Counted from the first letter of the stretch, positions 29,792-39,482 are shown. The stretch: 64,000 nt of DNA from Candidozyma auris (GCF_003013715.1 NC_072812.1:1798001-1862000), one strand, 5' to 3'. Program-made: numbers and translations. The notes: generated from the letters alone by a model not told the origin.

Positions 29792-31630
29792 TCAGGCACG
29801 TCTCTGTTTTCTGTGAAGACTATATAAGTCATCGAGTGCAAATTCAATGGCACATCTGGTCCAGAGCAAGGGATACAAAGGCCAGACAGAACGCTCACCC
29901 ACTAAGATCCAGTAAGGTATATTTTCCATGGTCTTGTGAACATCAAACACTCGACCAATGTCCCGAAGAAGATATCTCAATTCGGGAACTATTGTTATTT
30001 CCCGTGAATTTGTCGAAAAGCGTGCAGTTGAAGGCTTCTCGTCAATGCATAGACGTTTCACAATCTCTGGCAAGAGGCCGAGTTTGTTCATGACGTCAAG
30101 TCGATGCTGTATTTCAAGACCAATTACATTTTTGAGATGTTTCCTGAAGTTATAACTGGAGTCTTTCGTAAGGACATCGATGTGGGAAGCTGAAGACTTT
30201 GGTTTTTCGAGTTTTTTAGATTCATCGTTCCAAAATATACTTAATGCATCATCGCTGAATCTCAACTTACCATATGCATTGTGATGTTTGAGATCATTGC
30301 TGATAAGGGGGGCCAAGTATGGTCTCACCAAACTTGTAATAAAATGATTGACGTTGAAGAGCTCTGTGAGCCGGGTATATGGAGAGTTTTCTGCTGGAGC
30401 CGAAAACAAACTCTGCTCCTGGTCCTTTTTCCTATGAGAACTGAAGTAATGCTGTTGATAACTGACATCCTGGGGCTTCAAGAATGAGATATCTAAGTCT
30501 GGTGCCATAGGCACAATGTCATTTTTGAGATCTTTGACGTACAATTGAACGTTGTCCGAAAGAACTCCTGTGCCTATAGAGGCATAAATTGCAGTCCATA
30601 TGATGACATTAGGTGCCGTGATGTAGTTGAGTAAGCAGGGTATGGATTGATGCGTTGGATGAACCACAATATTGAGGATCTTTTCAGTCTTGAGATAGGC
30701 CTCCTCGAAGGTCAAATCGCCTATTGTGTCTCTCACGAATTTGAGGTAAACAAGGATATCCTGGGAGTATCCCTTGCGTACGACGTTCTCGATGACATTT
30801 CCATACCTCTCATCAACATCGTGGTTGAGGGTATCTACATTGCCCATCACATCCGTTATGGAAACCAAGATAGGTATGAGCTCCGCATCTGTGAGAGAAC
30901 ACACCATTGCCGCAACGGCAGCACCAACAGCGCTGCCACCTATCACACGTGGAAGCAATCCTTTGAAGTATAGTGCTCTCACTACGCCAATGTGACACAA
31001 GCCGAAGAGAGACCCACCTTGCAAGATGAGAGCTGTGCAACCAAAGGACTGTCTTGCATCGTGGAAGAAGTCAAGCTTTAGCTGCTTGCTGTTCATGATG
31101 TAGTCATTACTTGCACGCTCTGCATGGATGGAATCGTTCAAGTAATTGAGGCAATCTAATACCTCGATGATGTACTCTTGAATCTTGAATTTAGTGCCGA
31201 GGTACGCCTTTGTGTAGAGTCTCTTCTGGGCTATTCCTCCAAAATTGCGTAAAAGCCCTGAACGAAGCAACGACATGAGAAGAGATGCATCTTCATTGAG
31301 TCTGGCCTCCCGTAATAGTGTCATGCGCTCGTTTACTAGCATATAGTCGTAGTGCTTGGAAATGAAGTTCTGTCTCCATATGTCCATGTTGGTGAGTCTA
31401 TCTATCTCTGTAACTATAGCCTTCCACTCATTGTAATTTTCCACAGACTTGAGCTGTTTAAGAGCTTCATTAAGACTATCTGTACGGGTGTGCCAATGGT
31501 ATATCTTGCGGACCCAGAACAACCAAACGTCAAGGACAAAGTCGATGAGTATCCATACGAAACCTGGGGTATGATTCACGACGAACGCAAATATGGGGAG
31601 CACGACGTATCCCACGTAGCGCCGTATCAT
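29792..31630 (-). CDS. TGL3: Tgl3-type patatin lipase orthologue, nucleophile Ser replaced
   Basis: The 612-residue protein (yeast Tgl3, 642 aa) is clearly Tgl3-like along its length: hydrophobic N-terminus (VWILIDFVLDVWLFWVRKI), LRNFGGIAQKRLYTKAYLGT, the patatin loop TALILQGGSLFGLCHIGVVR, GYSQDILVYLKFV, IPCLLNYITAPNVIIW, SPYTRLTELFNVNHFI, and VRPYLAPLISNDLKHH, ending with ERSVWPLYPLLWTRCA. Tgl3 is the main triacylglycerol lipase of lipid droplets and also has lysophospholipid acyltransferase activity. Oddity: the GxSxG elbow reads G-S-A-V-G (residues 232-236). The position of the catalytic Ser (Ser237 in yeast GSSMG) is Ala234, codon GCT. TAG lipase activity may therefore be lost. The start is the ATG at 31630. 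Confidence 0.9.
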   Translation of the reverse strand: MIRRYVGYVVLPIFAFVVNHTPGFVWILIDFVLDVWLFWVRKIYHWHTRTDSLNEALKQLKSVENYNEWKAIVTEIDRLTNMDIWRQNFISKHYDYMLVNERMTLLREARLNEDASLLMSLLRSGLLRNFGGIAQKRLYTKAYLGTKFKIQEYIIEVLDCLNYLNDSIHAERASNDYIMNSKQLKLDFFHDARQSFGCTALILQGGSLFGLCHIGVVRALYFKGLLPRVIGGSAVGAAVAAMVCSLTDAELIPILVSITDVMGNVDTLNHDVDERYGNVIENVVRKGYSQDILVYLKFVRDTIGDLTFEEAYLKTEKILNIVVHPTHQSIPCLLNYITAPNVIIWTAIYASIGTGVLSDNVQLYVKDLKNDIVPMAPDLDISFLKPQDVSYQQHYFSSHRKKDQEQSLFSAPAENSPYTRLTELFNVNHFITSLVRPYLAPLISNDLKHHNAYGKLRFSDDALSIFWNDESKKLEKPKSSASHIDVLTKDSSYNFRKHLKNVIGLEIQHRLDVMNKLGLLPEIVKRLCIDEKPSTARFSTNSREITIVPELRYLLRDIGRVFDVHKTMENIPYWILVGERSVWPLYPLLWTRCAIEFALDDLYSLHRKQRRA

Positions 31631-31800
31631 GCTGACCAGTAATCTATTAAATCACAGTAAAATGTTATCAAATGTGTTGTATTGTACAAAAGTCTAGAAG
31701 TATATAATTATATAGATTGGCCGAGGCCATGTGACAGTACGCTGAAACAGGCTGGGGTAAGTGCGCACCACCTGGCAACCGGCTGGTTGCGAAAAGCTAC

Positions 31801-33174
31801 TCAGTGAGCCTTGTGTCTGTTGAAGGACAAGAAGGTGGCCAAAATGCCCACATCGTAAAGAACTTTCAACGAACCAGCCATGATGAAAGTAATCCATTGG
31901 ACGCCTTCGCCTGTCATATAGCCAGCAATCGAAGGACCAAACATCTGAGCCATGGTCTTGACAATATTTGTCCAACCGAACACGGCGGTTCTGTAGTCAG
32001 CGGGCACCAAAGTAGCTAAAAAGACGTGCTTGGGCGCAACATCCATTGACTGGGTGGACGCACGGATCAACATGATGGCCAATGTGATGGTCAAGGATTT
32101 TGGGAGTGGGAGAAGAATTAACATGGCAGAGGCTGGCAAGTGGGTGACCACCATCGTGACAACCGGGCCCAATCTCTTGGTGAATGAGGTACTCAAGAGA
32201 GATGCAAAGCCAGCGATGAAAAAAGTGACAAAGAAAATGGTGCCTAGTGTTGTGGAGCTCACGTCGAACTTGTGTTTGATGTAATAGGTGAGCCACGAAC
32301 CTTGCACCAAAGAAGAGGCAAACGCGTCAAGACCGAAAAGGAACGATAACTTGAGAACGATGGAGACTATATCCTTGCTCAACTCAGGGAAAAGTCTCCA
32401 CTTAGGCTTTCTCTTTGGGAGCAACTCCAGGGTCTCGCTAGAGTCAACAGGGCTCTCCTGATTTTCAGCAGAGCTTGCAACAGCCTCACCGGTAGCCTGC
32501 TCCACTGGATTAGCAGGCTTGTGAGTGACCTCCATGTTTGGAGTCAAGAAGAAACAGGAGGCAAGGCAAACGACGGACAAAATGCCGAAACTAACAAAGG
32601 CACCCTTGTACGCTTCCAAAGGCGTGTAGTGCCACAGGTCTTGTAACAAGTCAACAAAGGACCCACAGGCGAAGGAGCCAAATGCAGATGAGAAAGTACC
32701 CAAGAAGGTGTACCAGGCGTAAATATCTGATCTTTGGTCATGGGGAACCAAGGATGCAATGGCACTCTGTTCAATGGATCTGAAGGGACCAACTTCACCA
32801 CCACCTGGAGTGATGATACCCAAAGCTGCCACAAGCGCCAAAACATAGAAGTTGTCGAAGAATGCAATACCGAAGCAGGTAAGTGCCATAAGGGTAGAAC
32901 TCAAAATCAAGGTGAACTTTCTACCCAAGCCATCAGCAATCAAAGAGAACAAGAAAGATTTGATCAAGTCACCAAAGAAAGCCAAAGTCATGAAGTAGCC
33001 GATGGTGGCCTCGTCAATCCCGAGCTCCTTTAAGAAAATGACCAAAATTAACGAAGTGGCACCGAAGCTCAACAACCTCACCATTCTCATGAAAATGATA
33101 AGGTATACATCTATGCCACCATTGACCAACGTCTTAACGCCGATTTCGTCTGCAATAAACTGTAAAGTGCCCAT
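31801..33174 (-). CDS. Major facilitator superfamily transporter, substrate unknown
   Basis: A 457-residue membrane protein with about 12 predicted helices in two six-helix halves. The MFS signature between helices 2 and 3 is visible (LFSLIADGLGRKFTL), as is a central hydrophilic loop (about residues 215-265, rich in Glu/Ser) and a second-half counterpart (STSFTKRLGPVV). A conserved-looking patch between helices 4 and 5 reads VGPFRSIEQSAIASLVP. I do not recognise a specific substrate group or a well-studied S. cerevisiae orthologue. The ATG at 33174 is preceded at 46-56 bp by an AT-repeat TATA-like element. Tandem with TGL3, whose start lies 170 bp downstream of this stop. Confidence 0.82.
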   Translation of the reverse strand: MGTLQFIADEIGVKTLVNGGIDVYLIIFMRMVRLLSFGATSLILVIFLKELGIDEATIGYFMTLAFFGDLIKSFLFSLIADGLGRKFTLILSSTLMALTCFGIAFFDNFYVLALVAALGIITPGGGEVGPFRSIEQSAIASLVPHDQRSDIYAWYTFLGTFSSAFGSFACGSFVDLLQDLWHYTPLEAYKGAFVSFGILSVVCLASCFFLTPNMEVTHKPANPVEQATGEAVASSAENQESPVDSSETLELLPKRKPKWRLFPELSKDIVSIVLKLSFLFGLDAFASSLVQGSWLTYYIKHKFDVSSTTLGTIFFVTFFIAGFASLLSTSFTKRLGPVVTMVVTHLPASAMLILLPLPKSLTITLAIMLIRASTQSMDVAPKHVFLATLVPADYRTAVFGWTNIVKTMAQMFGPSIAGYMTGEGVQWITFIMAGSLKVLYDVGILATFLSFNRHKAH

Positions 33175-34040
33175 GATTTACAGAATCGAAAAATCTGAGT
33201 TTGACAGATGGGAATGAGGTATATATATATGAAGTGAAAATTCCACCAGAGATGTGCTTAATTGATGAGCCATTTGCTTGTCCAGGGCTTCTGTGCGTGC
33301 ACTGTCATGTCCTGCACTGGCTTGATGTCAACCGAGTCGGATAATTTCTTATGGTGGTTAAACCAAAACGGCAATCACACCGAATAGCTTGTTTAGATGA
33401 GCTTTTAGGCAAACCTTAAACATGAGAAGTTCAGACTCATTTCACAGCCCAACTCTTCTGGGAATTGTCTGAAATAGTGAAATACTTCGTTTGCCACTAT
33501 TCAGAGGTTCTTGGTCACTCGATCGAGAGTAGAATAGTGGTATGCAACAAACGCGCGGATTCGGACTCGTGCCGACCACTTCCACCTTGTGTCTCTGCCT
33601 TCTCATTCGCGAAACCTGCCGAATAATGCAAGCAAACTAATTCTTACAATGCTACCGTAATACCTCTGAAAATACATGCAACGCTTACAGACATCTCAGA
33701 TTTGGCAAAGTGAATTGTTACTATCGGCGGAACGCAATTGGCGCAAGTGTTATCGTCGTAAAAATTTTGCGTTGCCTCTTCGTTATGAAGGCCCACCACA
33801 GAGATTAGTCTTAGAGACGGACTCACATGCTTCGATATCTGTCTTTTTGGCTTACTAGCGTGTAATTCACTTCATCCGTTATGGGGAGGGTGCTCTCTGG
33901 CCGTCAAATACGTTGTTTGAGCACATGAAAATATTGCACATGATTCTGGTCACATGAGCAGACCTTGAAAATTGCACTATAGGCATCGAGAAGAGAAGAC
34001 CCTAATTAAATAAAGAAGCTATACTCCACACAATCTAGCC
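33175..34040. promoter_or_regulatory. Divergent promoter MFS transporter / UTP15
   Basis: About 866 bp. TATATATATAT at 33220-33230 serves as a likely TATA element for the minus-strand transporter. No clear PAC/RRPE pair was found near UTP15. Two short opposing frames (33644-33858) are chance. Confidence 0.5.
33220..33230 (-). promoter_or_regulatory. TATA-like element of MFS transporter
   Basis: TATATATATAT 46-56 bp upstream of the ATG at 33174; position and sequence suit a TATA box, though TATA to ATG distance is short. Confidence 0.4.
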
Positions 34041-35537
34041 ATGTCCTCGACAAGACACAGAGTCCAACAAGCACGAGCGCCTGTTTTACCTTCTAAAACC
34101 ACACCAGAACAGAGGTACTGGAAAGGATTCATGAATCCTCAGCTCATCAAGGAAAATCATCCCATCACACACATCCACTTCAACCCAGTTTCTCCCCATG
34201 ATTTTGCCGTTACTTCCTCTACAAGAATCCAAGTTTTCTCTTCCAAAACAAGACAGGTCACAAAAACGTTCTCAAGGTTCAAAGATGTGGTGTACTCGGG
34301 TGAATACAGATATGACGGGAAGCTTTTAGTCGCTGCCGATGCCCTGGGTCTTGTCTCCATCTTTGACGCATACCAGCCTCGAAATCTTCTTGTCAGTATA
34401 TCGCCATCCTCCCATCCATCGCATGTTGCCAAATTTCACCCAACGATAGGAAACCAGCTTGTCACCGGCTCTGACGATAGAGTCATGAGAGTTTACGATA
34501 TTTCCCAGAGTACAAGTGGACCTATTGTCGAGTTTGATGACTCCCTTCATAACGATTACATAAGAAGTTGTGCTTTTGTTCCAGGTAACTCTAACTTAAT
34601 TACTACGGGGTGTTACGATGGTGTGATCAGACTCTTTGATACCAGACAACAAGACCCCATTGCCAAGTTTGACCAAGGGAGTCCTGTGGAAGATGTGTTA
34701 GCTCTCACTCCTACGACGTTAGTCAGCGCTGGTGGTCCCCAAGTTAAAGTGTGGGACTTGGCTAAAGGATCTCAAATACGTGAGTTCACTAACTTCACTA
34801 AGACCGCCACCTCTTTGCACGATGCCGGCAGCAAAGGCTTGCTCGTCGGTTCCCTTGATGGCCATGTGAAGATATTCGACTACAGCTCTCCAAATTGGGA
34901 TGTCAAATTTGGCTGGAAGTTTGCCAGTGGAGGTGTATTGAGCACAGCTGTTTCTCCTAATTATAAGCATTTCGCTACAGGCTTGACATCTGGTCTTCTC
35001 TCTATCAGAACAAGAAAAACTGAGCCTAAGTCCGTTCAGCAGAAACAGAAGCATTCTCTCTCATATGCCAGAGCCATCAAGGGCAATGATTATACTGGAG
35101 ATGAAGGAGCACAAATCATTACGACTGCAGGAACTGGCCCCAAGAAGATAACTCCTTACGAAAGGAATCTTCGTGGTTTCAGATGGGCCGAAGCGCTCGA
35201 CACTGTTGTTGGTGGTGGGTACTCTAAAGAGCAGGTGGTGACCGTAATGCATGAATTGAAGAAGAGAGGTAAAATTAGAGCTGCCTTGTATGGTAGAGAC
35301 GAAAGTTCACTAATGCCCATTGTGCAATGGTGCATCAAAAACCTTGAAGACGTGAGGTACTTCAACGTCATATGTGATTATCTTGCTGTGATTTTCGAAT
35401 GTTATGGTCATTTGCTTAGTAAGAGTGTTGCTCTTGAAGAGGCTTTTAACACCTTGTCTCAGCAAATACGATTGGAGGTCAGAAAGTGCAAAGACGCAAA
35501 GGAAATGAGTGGAATGTTGGAACTATTAGCTATTTAA
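34041..35537 (+). CDS. UTP15: U3 snoRNP protein Utp15
   Basis: The 498-residue WD-repeat protein (yeast Utp15, 513 aa) matches t-UTP/UtpA subunit Utp15. It begins with RAPVLPSKTTPEQRYWKGF, typical of the family. WD40 repeats fill about residues 35-330 (for example HPSHVAKFHP, LVTGSDDRVMRVYDIS, LITTGCYDGVIRLFDTR). The UTP15 C-terminal helical domain occupies about 350-495 (PYERNLRGFRWAEALD, LKKRGKIRAALYGRDE). It acts in the nucleolus in early 90S pre-ribosome assembly and links rDNA transcription to processing. The ATG at 34041 agrees with the family start. Its stop lies 32 bp from the convergent YNG1 stop. Confidence 0.95.
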   Translation: MSSTRHRVQQARAPVLPSKTTPEQRYWKGFMNPQLIKENHPITHIHFNPVSPHDFAVTSSTRIQVFSSKTRQVTKTFSRFKDVVYSGEYRYDGKLLVAADALGLVSIFDAYQPRNLLVSISPSSHPSHVAKFHPTIGNQLVTGSDDRVMRVYDISQSTSGPIVEFDDSLHNDYIRSCAFVPGNSNLITTGCYDGVIRLFDTRQQDPIAKFDQGSPVEDVLALTPTTLVSAGGPQVKVWDLAKGSQIREFTNFTKTATSLHDAGSKGLLVGSLDGHVKIFDYSSPNWDVKFGWKFASGGVLSTAVSPNYKHFATGLTSGLLSIRTRKTEPKSVQQKQKHSLSYARAIKGNDYTGDEGAQIITTAGTGPKKITPYERNLRGFRWAEALDTVVGGGYSKEQVVTVMHELKKRGKIRAALYGRDESSLMPIVQWCIKNLEDVRYFNVICDYLAVIFECYGHLLSKSVALEEAFNTLSQQIRLEVRKCKDAKEMSGMLELLAI

Positions 35538-35569
35538 ATTGCATGAATAAACGAATATACAATTTTCAT

Positions 35570-36526
35570 TCACCAGTTTTTTCTCTTCTTCTTCTTCTGT
35601 TTCTTCTTTCTCTCCATCGCCGCTTGGCCAGCCTCGCGACACTCAGCAGAACAGTACCACCTCTGTGTGGTGTATTTAAGAGCCTCAACTCTGTTGAGAA
35701 GCCCAACGCACTTGTAGTGAAACCACTCGCCGTTAGAACATTTGTCATTATCGCATGCAATCATATCACCAAAGGAAGGTTGGTTACAGAAGCAGTACCG
35801 CTCCTCTGGCTCCTGTTGAATAGCAGCTATGGGCATGAAATCAGGAACATCACTGCTTTTCTGTCGCATCACTTTACTCTTCTGAGCAATAGGGGGCTTG
35901 ATGACTACTCGTGGGGACGGTTTCTTCATAATCTTAAGATCGCTTGTGTCAATAGGAGAATCTCTTGTAGTCGGCGTCTCCTCTTTGCGAGGTCTTCCTC
36001 TTTTCCGTATCACCCTTGGCTCATCCTGTTTCGAAAGCTTCAAAATGAGCTTGATACCTGAAGGCTCATCTGACCTCTTCTTACTGCTTTTTGAGGGCGC
36101 CCCACGCGTTCGTGAAGGCAAGGGATTTTGTCTATAGTGGTCCTCCAACTGTTTTCGTAGTAGCTCTGCGCTTGAATCATCTTTTGTTGCTGGAGTTTCG
36201 GCGACCTTTTGAAGTTGAAGTATCTCGTCCTTAAGTATGAGCACATGCGATCGAAGCTGACTATAAAGCGCTGCCATTTCCTCGGTAGATTCTCTAGATA
36301 GGTTATCTAGTATCCTTCTCAGTTTGTTGAACTCATCAGCACCAAACTGTTGTGTCTGATTACCATGTTTAAGAAATAGTTGATGAATCTTCTCCTCCTC
36401 TTTCTTCACAGCTAAGTTGCATGCTTGCACTAGCCAAAGCGATCTGACAGTATCACACGGGACATGATCAACCGTTGCTATGAATGTACTATATAGTGAT
36501 TCTGAGCTCAGGACCACCAGAGACAT
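35570..36526 (-). CDS. YNG1: ING-family PHD-finger protein, Yng1-like (NuA3)
   Basis: The 318-residue ING protein has an N-terminal ING helical region (about residues 15-105), a basic linker with an AT-hook-like RKRGRPRKEE, and a C-terminal PHD finger (about 242-295). All PHD zinc ligands are visible: YCFCNQ, IACDNDKC, WFHYKC and WYCSAEC. The lysine-rich tail after it resembles the polybasic end of S. cerevisiae Yng1, and YCFC...ACDN...WFHYxCVGL also fits Yng1 better than Pho23 or Yng2. Yng1 reads H3K4me3 and targets the NuA3 acetyltransferase to promoters. Paralogue choice is moderate: at 318 aa it is longer than yeast Yng1 (219 aa), and the finger carries an insertion before WYC. Confidence 0.75.
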   Translation of the reverse strand: MSLVVLSSESLYSTFIATVDHVPCDTVRSLWLVQACNLAVKKEEEKIHQLFLKHGNQTQQFGADEFNKLRRILDNLSRESTEEMAALYSQLRSHVLILKDEILQLQKVAETPATKDDSSAELLRKQLEDHYRQNPLPSRTRGAPSKSSKKRSDEPSGIKLILKLSKQDEPRVIRKRGRPRKEETPTTRDSPIDTSDLKIMKKPSPRVVIKPPIAQKSKVMRQKSSDVPDFMPIAAIQQEPEERYCFCNQPSFGDMIACDNDKCSNGEWFHYKCVGLLNRVEALKYTTQRWYCSAECREAGQAAMERKKKQKKKKRKNW

Positions 36527-36701
36527 TACTCAGTGATTATAAGAAGTGATGTATGCTGTTTATAGGTTATCGCGCTTGTATAACTCTAGGCGCGCTGATG
36601 GGCATCACCTACAAATTTGGTAGAAGACTTGAGTAAACCTATATTGTATGTGACGAACACATAATACTGACTACTGATTAACACTAACGGCCTAAACACG
36701 C

Positions 36702-37871
36702 TTAGTTCTCCAAGTCCTTTTTCAAGGTACCCAAGAAGGCTCTCTTCTCAGCTGGGGTCTGGAATCTACCCTTACCGAACTTAGAGGCAGTATCGATCCA
36801 CTTCAAGTTGACCTTCTCGAGGGCTCTTCTAGAGGTGTCAACGTACAAAGACTTTCTCAAAGTGACAACTCTCTTCTTCACACCTGGGATGGAACCCTTA
36901 ACCATGACGAAATCGTTGTTAACGTTACCGTATCTAACGAAACCACCCAATGGGTTGATGGTCTTGGCTGTTCTGTCAAACTCGGTAGAGCCGGACTTCT
37001 CGTCAGAACCGTTACCAACTCTGTAGACCTTGTGGTTGATAGAGGTTCTGTGGTGGTAACCGTTCTGACCAGCTCTTGGAACAGTCCAGTTAACGTTGGC
37101 TGGGTGCCAGGCACCAATACAGGCAACCTTTCTCAAACCTCTGTGGGTCTTTCTTGGCAACTTCTTAGTACCCCATCTGTGGGTAACACCCTCGAAACCG
37201 TGACCCTTGGTGACAGCAATGACGTCGATCATCTCGTTCTGCTCAAAAACAGTGTCAACGGTAACCTCCTTCTCGAAGTGTTCCTTAGCCCAGTTGACCT
37301 TGTCCTCGGTCGAACCACCGTTGATCTGGATTTCAGCCAAGTGAGCCTTCTTCTGGGCCAATGGGGTCTTCTTGATCTGTGTGTGACAGAGCACTCTAAC
37401 AACAGTAGCGTACTTGGCAATTCTGGCCAACTCCTTCTGGATCTCGTCACCGTTCTTAGCGTACTTAGCAGAGTACTTGGTGAAAGCCTTCTTCTTGGAC
37501 TTGTACCAGTTCTTGTAAAATCTTCTCTTGACCTCCTCGGAAAGGTGCTCAGCCCAAACGGTGGTCAAAGATCTCAAACTTCTTGGGGTCTCCACGTAAC
37601 CGACAACACCAACAACGACCATTGGTGGGGTGTCCACAACAGTAGCAGCCTCAACGATCTCACGCTTGTGCATCTTGGAGCCTGGTCTGTCCAAGTCTCT
37701 GACGATGGTAGTCATACCAGCCTTGTAACCCAAGAAGGCGGTCAAGGCAACTGGTTTGGACTTGACATCCTTAGGAAAGGACTTAACCTTACCTCTGGAG
37801 TTGGCAGCTCTCTTTCTTGGGAGGAAACCCAAGGAACCGTGTCTTGGCTCTTCGTACTTTCTGTGAGACAT
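36702..37871 (-). CDS. RPL3: Ribosomal protein uL3 (Rpl3)
   Basis: The 389-residue protein (yeast Rpl3, 387 aa) is unmistakable: [20 protein letters not shown], the [14 protein letters not shown] loop, the central [20 protein letters not shown] with the tip histidine that is the target of Hpm1 methylation in yeast, and [15 protein letters not shown]. It lies near the 60S peptidyl-transferase centre. Codon use is extremely biased (Leu nearly all TTG, Arg AGA), as expected for high expression. A GCGATGA element with A8T4 lies 40-57 bp upstream. No intron is seen. The divergent neighbour is a NmrA-like oxidoreductase. Confidence 0.98.
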   Translation of the reverse strand: MSHRKYEEPRHGSLGFLPRKRAANSRGKVKSFPKDVKSKPVALTAFLGYKAGMTTIVRDLDRPGSKMHKREIVEAATVVDTPPMVVVGVVGYVETPRSLRSLTTVWAEHLSEEVKRRFYKNWYKSKKKAFTKYSAKYAKNGDEIQKELARIAKYATVVRVLCHTQIKKTPLAQKKAHLAEIQINGGSTEDKVNWAKEHFEKEVTVDTVFEQNEMIDVIAVTKGHGFEGVTHRWGTKKLPRKTHRGLRKVACIGAWHPANVNWTVPRAGQNGYHHRTSINHKVYRVGNGSDEKSGSTEFDRTAKTINPLGGFVRYGNVNNDFVMVKGSIPGVKKRVVTLRKSLYVDTSRRALEKVNLKWIDTASKFGKGRFQTPAEKRAFLGTLKKDLEN

Positions 37872-37910
37872 TTTTGATTGTGTTGAATGAAGGTGAAGAA
37901 GTAAAAGGTT

Positions 37911-37928
37911 GCGATGAAAAAAAATTTT
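37911..37928 (-). promoter_or_regulatory. PAC-like plus RRPE-like element upstream of RPL3
   Basis: GCGATGA (37911-37917) runs directly into an A-tract and TTTT (37917-37928), a tandem of the PAC core and RRPE core known from yeast ribosome-biogenesis promoters. It lies close to the start, so it could also be in the transcribed leader. Confidence 0.4.
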
Positions 37929-38520
37929 AAGGTGTAGGTTGTCGCAGAGTTTTCATGGCGGGTAACCCCAACGAAAGACTTTTGAGGTTTAGTCGTGCGC
38001 CTATCGAAAATGAGGAACCAGAAAACGACTCTTCTTGCGACCTGCACAAAGCACGGCAGCTTGTGTACCAATTTCTCGCCACGAGGTGGTGTGGATTGGT
38101 TGCAAAGAAGAAAGCAAAATGTGGCTTCCGCGAGATTCCACAGAAGGGGTCAAAAAAAAAAGTTAACCACTATGCATCTGCTTTTTCGACGAATCGGGTG
38201 AACCGCCAAATCCCCTGCTCATTACAGAGAGATTTAGTCGAGGTGTCCTGTGACTGGCTTGATAATGCTACTCGATTTCCCATGATACGCGATAGCTTGT
38301 TCGCTCGAGAGACAGTAAATTCACCTCTACAGAGTCTCTGCGGCGTGTGCTCGGCATTATGTCAGCACTCAAAGAAACATTTGTCATCCGCCTGCGAGTT
38401 AGTAAATATGCTTACAGTAATTCGCACCACAGTACAGCTGCTGCTTTCCCTTGACTAAAATCATGCCATTGTACAGGTCGGCTCTACGACAACATGTGGC
38501 AGCAATTTGTAATCGTCAAG

Positions 38521-38527
38521 TATAAAA
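38521..38527 (+). promoter_or_regulatory. TATA box of NmrA-like gene
   Basis: TATAAAA 68 bp before the ATG at 38595, consistent with the strong expression implied by codon bias. Confidence 0.5.
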
Positions 38528-38594
38528 CAGGGTGGATTTTGACGAAATCCTAATTTCCCTTCATCACCTCGTATCAATTTCAATTTTATCAATC

Positions 38595-39482
38595 ATGTCT
38601 TCTATCGCTGTTTTCGGTCTTGGTGGCTTCCTCGGTAACCCTGTGTTGGAGTCCTTGCAACAGGCTCCTTTCGCAGACAAGGTCAAGTTCCCTATTTTGG
38701 CTGTCACAAGAGATACTTCAAACTACACGAGCACTGACAAGGTCAAGTACATTGAGGGAGATGTCGTTAATGATCGAGATGCAGTTATCAAAGAATTGCA
38801 AGGTGTCGACGTCATTGTCGAGTTGGTGGGCCCTGACCCTTCTGTTTTCGCAGCCACTGAGAAGGTCGCTGCTGCTGTGAAGCCCAAGCTTTACATCCCA
38901 TCCCAATTCGGTGTGGATATTGCCCAGTCTCAGTCAACTTTGCCTGGCTTTTTGGGGCTTAAGACTGACCATTCTACAAAACTTAGAGACGCCGGTCTCA
39001 AGGTGGTGGATATTGTCACAGGTCTCTTTGGCGACAAGGACTCCTTCGTTACACACACCTCTGCCATTGTTGGTGTGGATGAAAGCGCCAAAAAGGTCAC
39101 TTACTTGGGCTCTCCGAAGAACCACTTCTCTTACACCATTCTCTCTGATATCGGTAAGACCGTGGCTGCTGCTGCTGTATCGCCTAACCCAAGTGAGCTC
39201 CCAGACTTGTTGAGGGTCAACTCAGGCACGATTTCTCAAGAGGAGCTTGTTGCCAAGTTCGAGGCTGCCAAGTCTGTCAAGTTGGGCGTCAAGGAGGTTT
39301 CTGCTGAGGAAGCTTTGGCCGAAGCCAAGAAGGTTTGGGCGGAAGGTTTCAATGGAAACAAATTCCTCTATTATTTACAGGTGCTTATCTCTCAGGGCAA
39401 GGAGAAGGGCCTTTGGTTCGGCGATAACGACAATGACGTTGTCAACCCGAGCGGCTCTGCCTGGAAATGGACTACAGTTTGA
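38595..39482 (+). CDS. NmrA-like NAD(P)-binding oxidoreductase
   Basis: The 295-residue protein is an atypical short-chain dehydrogenase of the NmrA/isoflavone-reductase type. The N-terminal nucleotide-binding motif reads IAVFGLGGFLGNPVLESL (GxGGxxG form). It continues with LAVTRDTSN (probable NADP phosphate contact), IEGDVVNDRDAV, GVDVIVELVGPD and PSQFGVDIAQSQ. There is no signal peptide or membrane segment. Such proteins are NAD(P)H-dependent reductases or redox sensors; the substrate is unknown. Codon use is strongly biased like RPL3, suggesting high expression, and a TATAAAA box sits 68 bp upstream. The ATG at 38595 precedes the Rossmann strand directly. Confidence 0.82.
   Translation: MSSIAVFGLGGFLGNPVLESLQQAPFADKVKFPILAVTRDTSNYTSTDKVKYIEGDVVNDRDAVIKELQGVDVIVELVGPDPSVFAATEKVAAAVKPKLYIPSQFGVDIAQSQSTLPGFLGLKTDHSTKLRDAGLKVVDIVTGLFGDKDSFVTHTSAIVGVDESAKKVTYLGSPKNHFSYTILSDIGKTVAAAAVSPNPSELPDLLRVNSGTISQEELVAKFEAAKSVKLGVKEVSAEEALAEAKKVWAEGFNGNKFLYYLQVLISQGKEKGLWFGDNDNDVVNPSGSAWKWTTV

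Larger units (their letters stand above)
37872..38594. promoter_or_regulatory. Divergent promoter RPL3 / NmrA-like gene
   Basis: About 723 bp. Near RPL3 lies GCGATGA followed by A8T4; near the NmrA-like gene TATAAAA lies at 38521-38527, 68 bp before its ATG. A long but atypical frame (37955-38458, plus) falls inside this promoter and is not accepted as a gene. Confidence 0.55.

Noticed and set aside
37032..37877. A 281-codon frame antisense to RPL3
   Set aside because: RPL3's extreme codon bias removes stops in the opposite frame; the sense gene explains the region fully.
37955..38458. A 167-codon ATG frame in the RPL3/NmrA-like divergent promoter
   Set aside because: It lies entirely in the promoter region, its composition (Cys-rich, no domains) is unlike the neighbours, and it overlaps the RPL3 upstream elements. 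Chance frame most likely.
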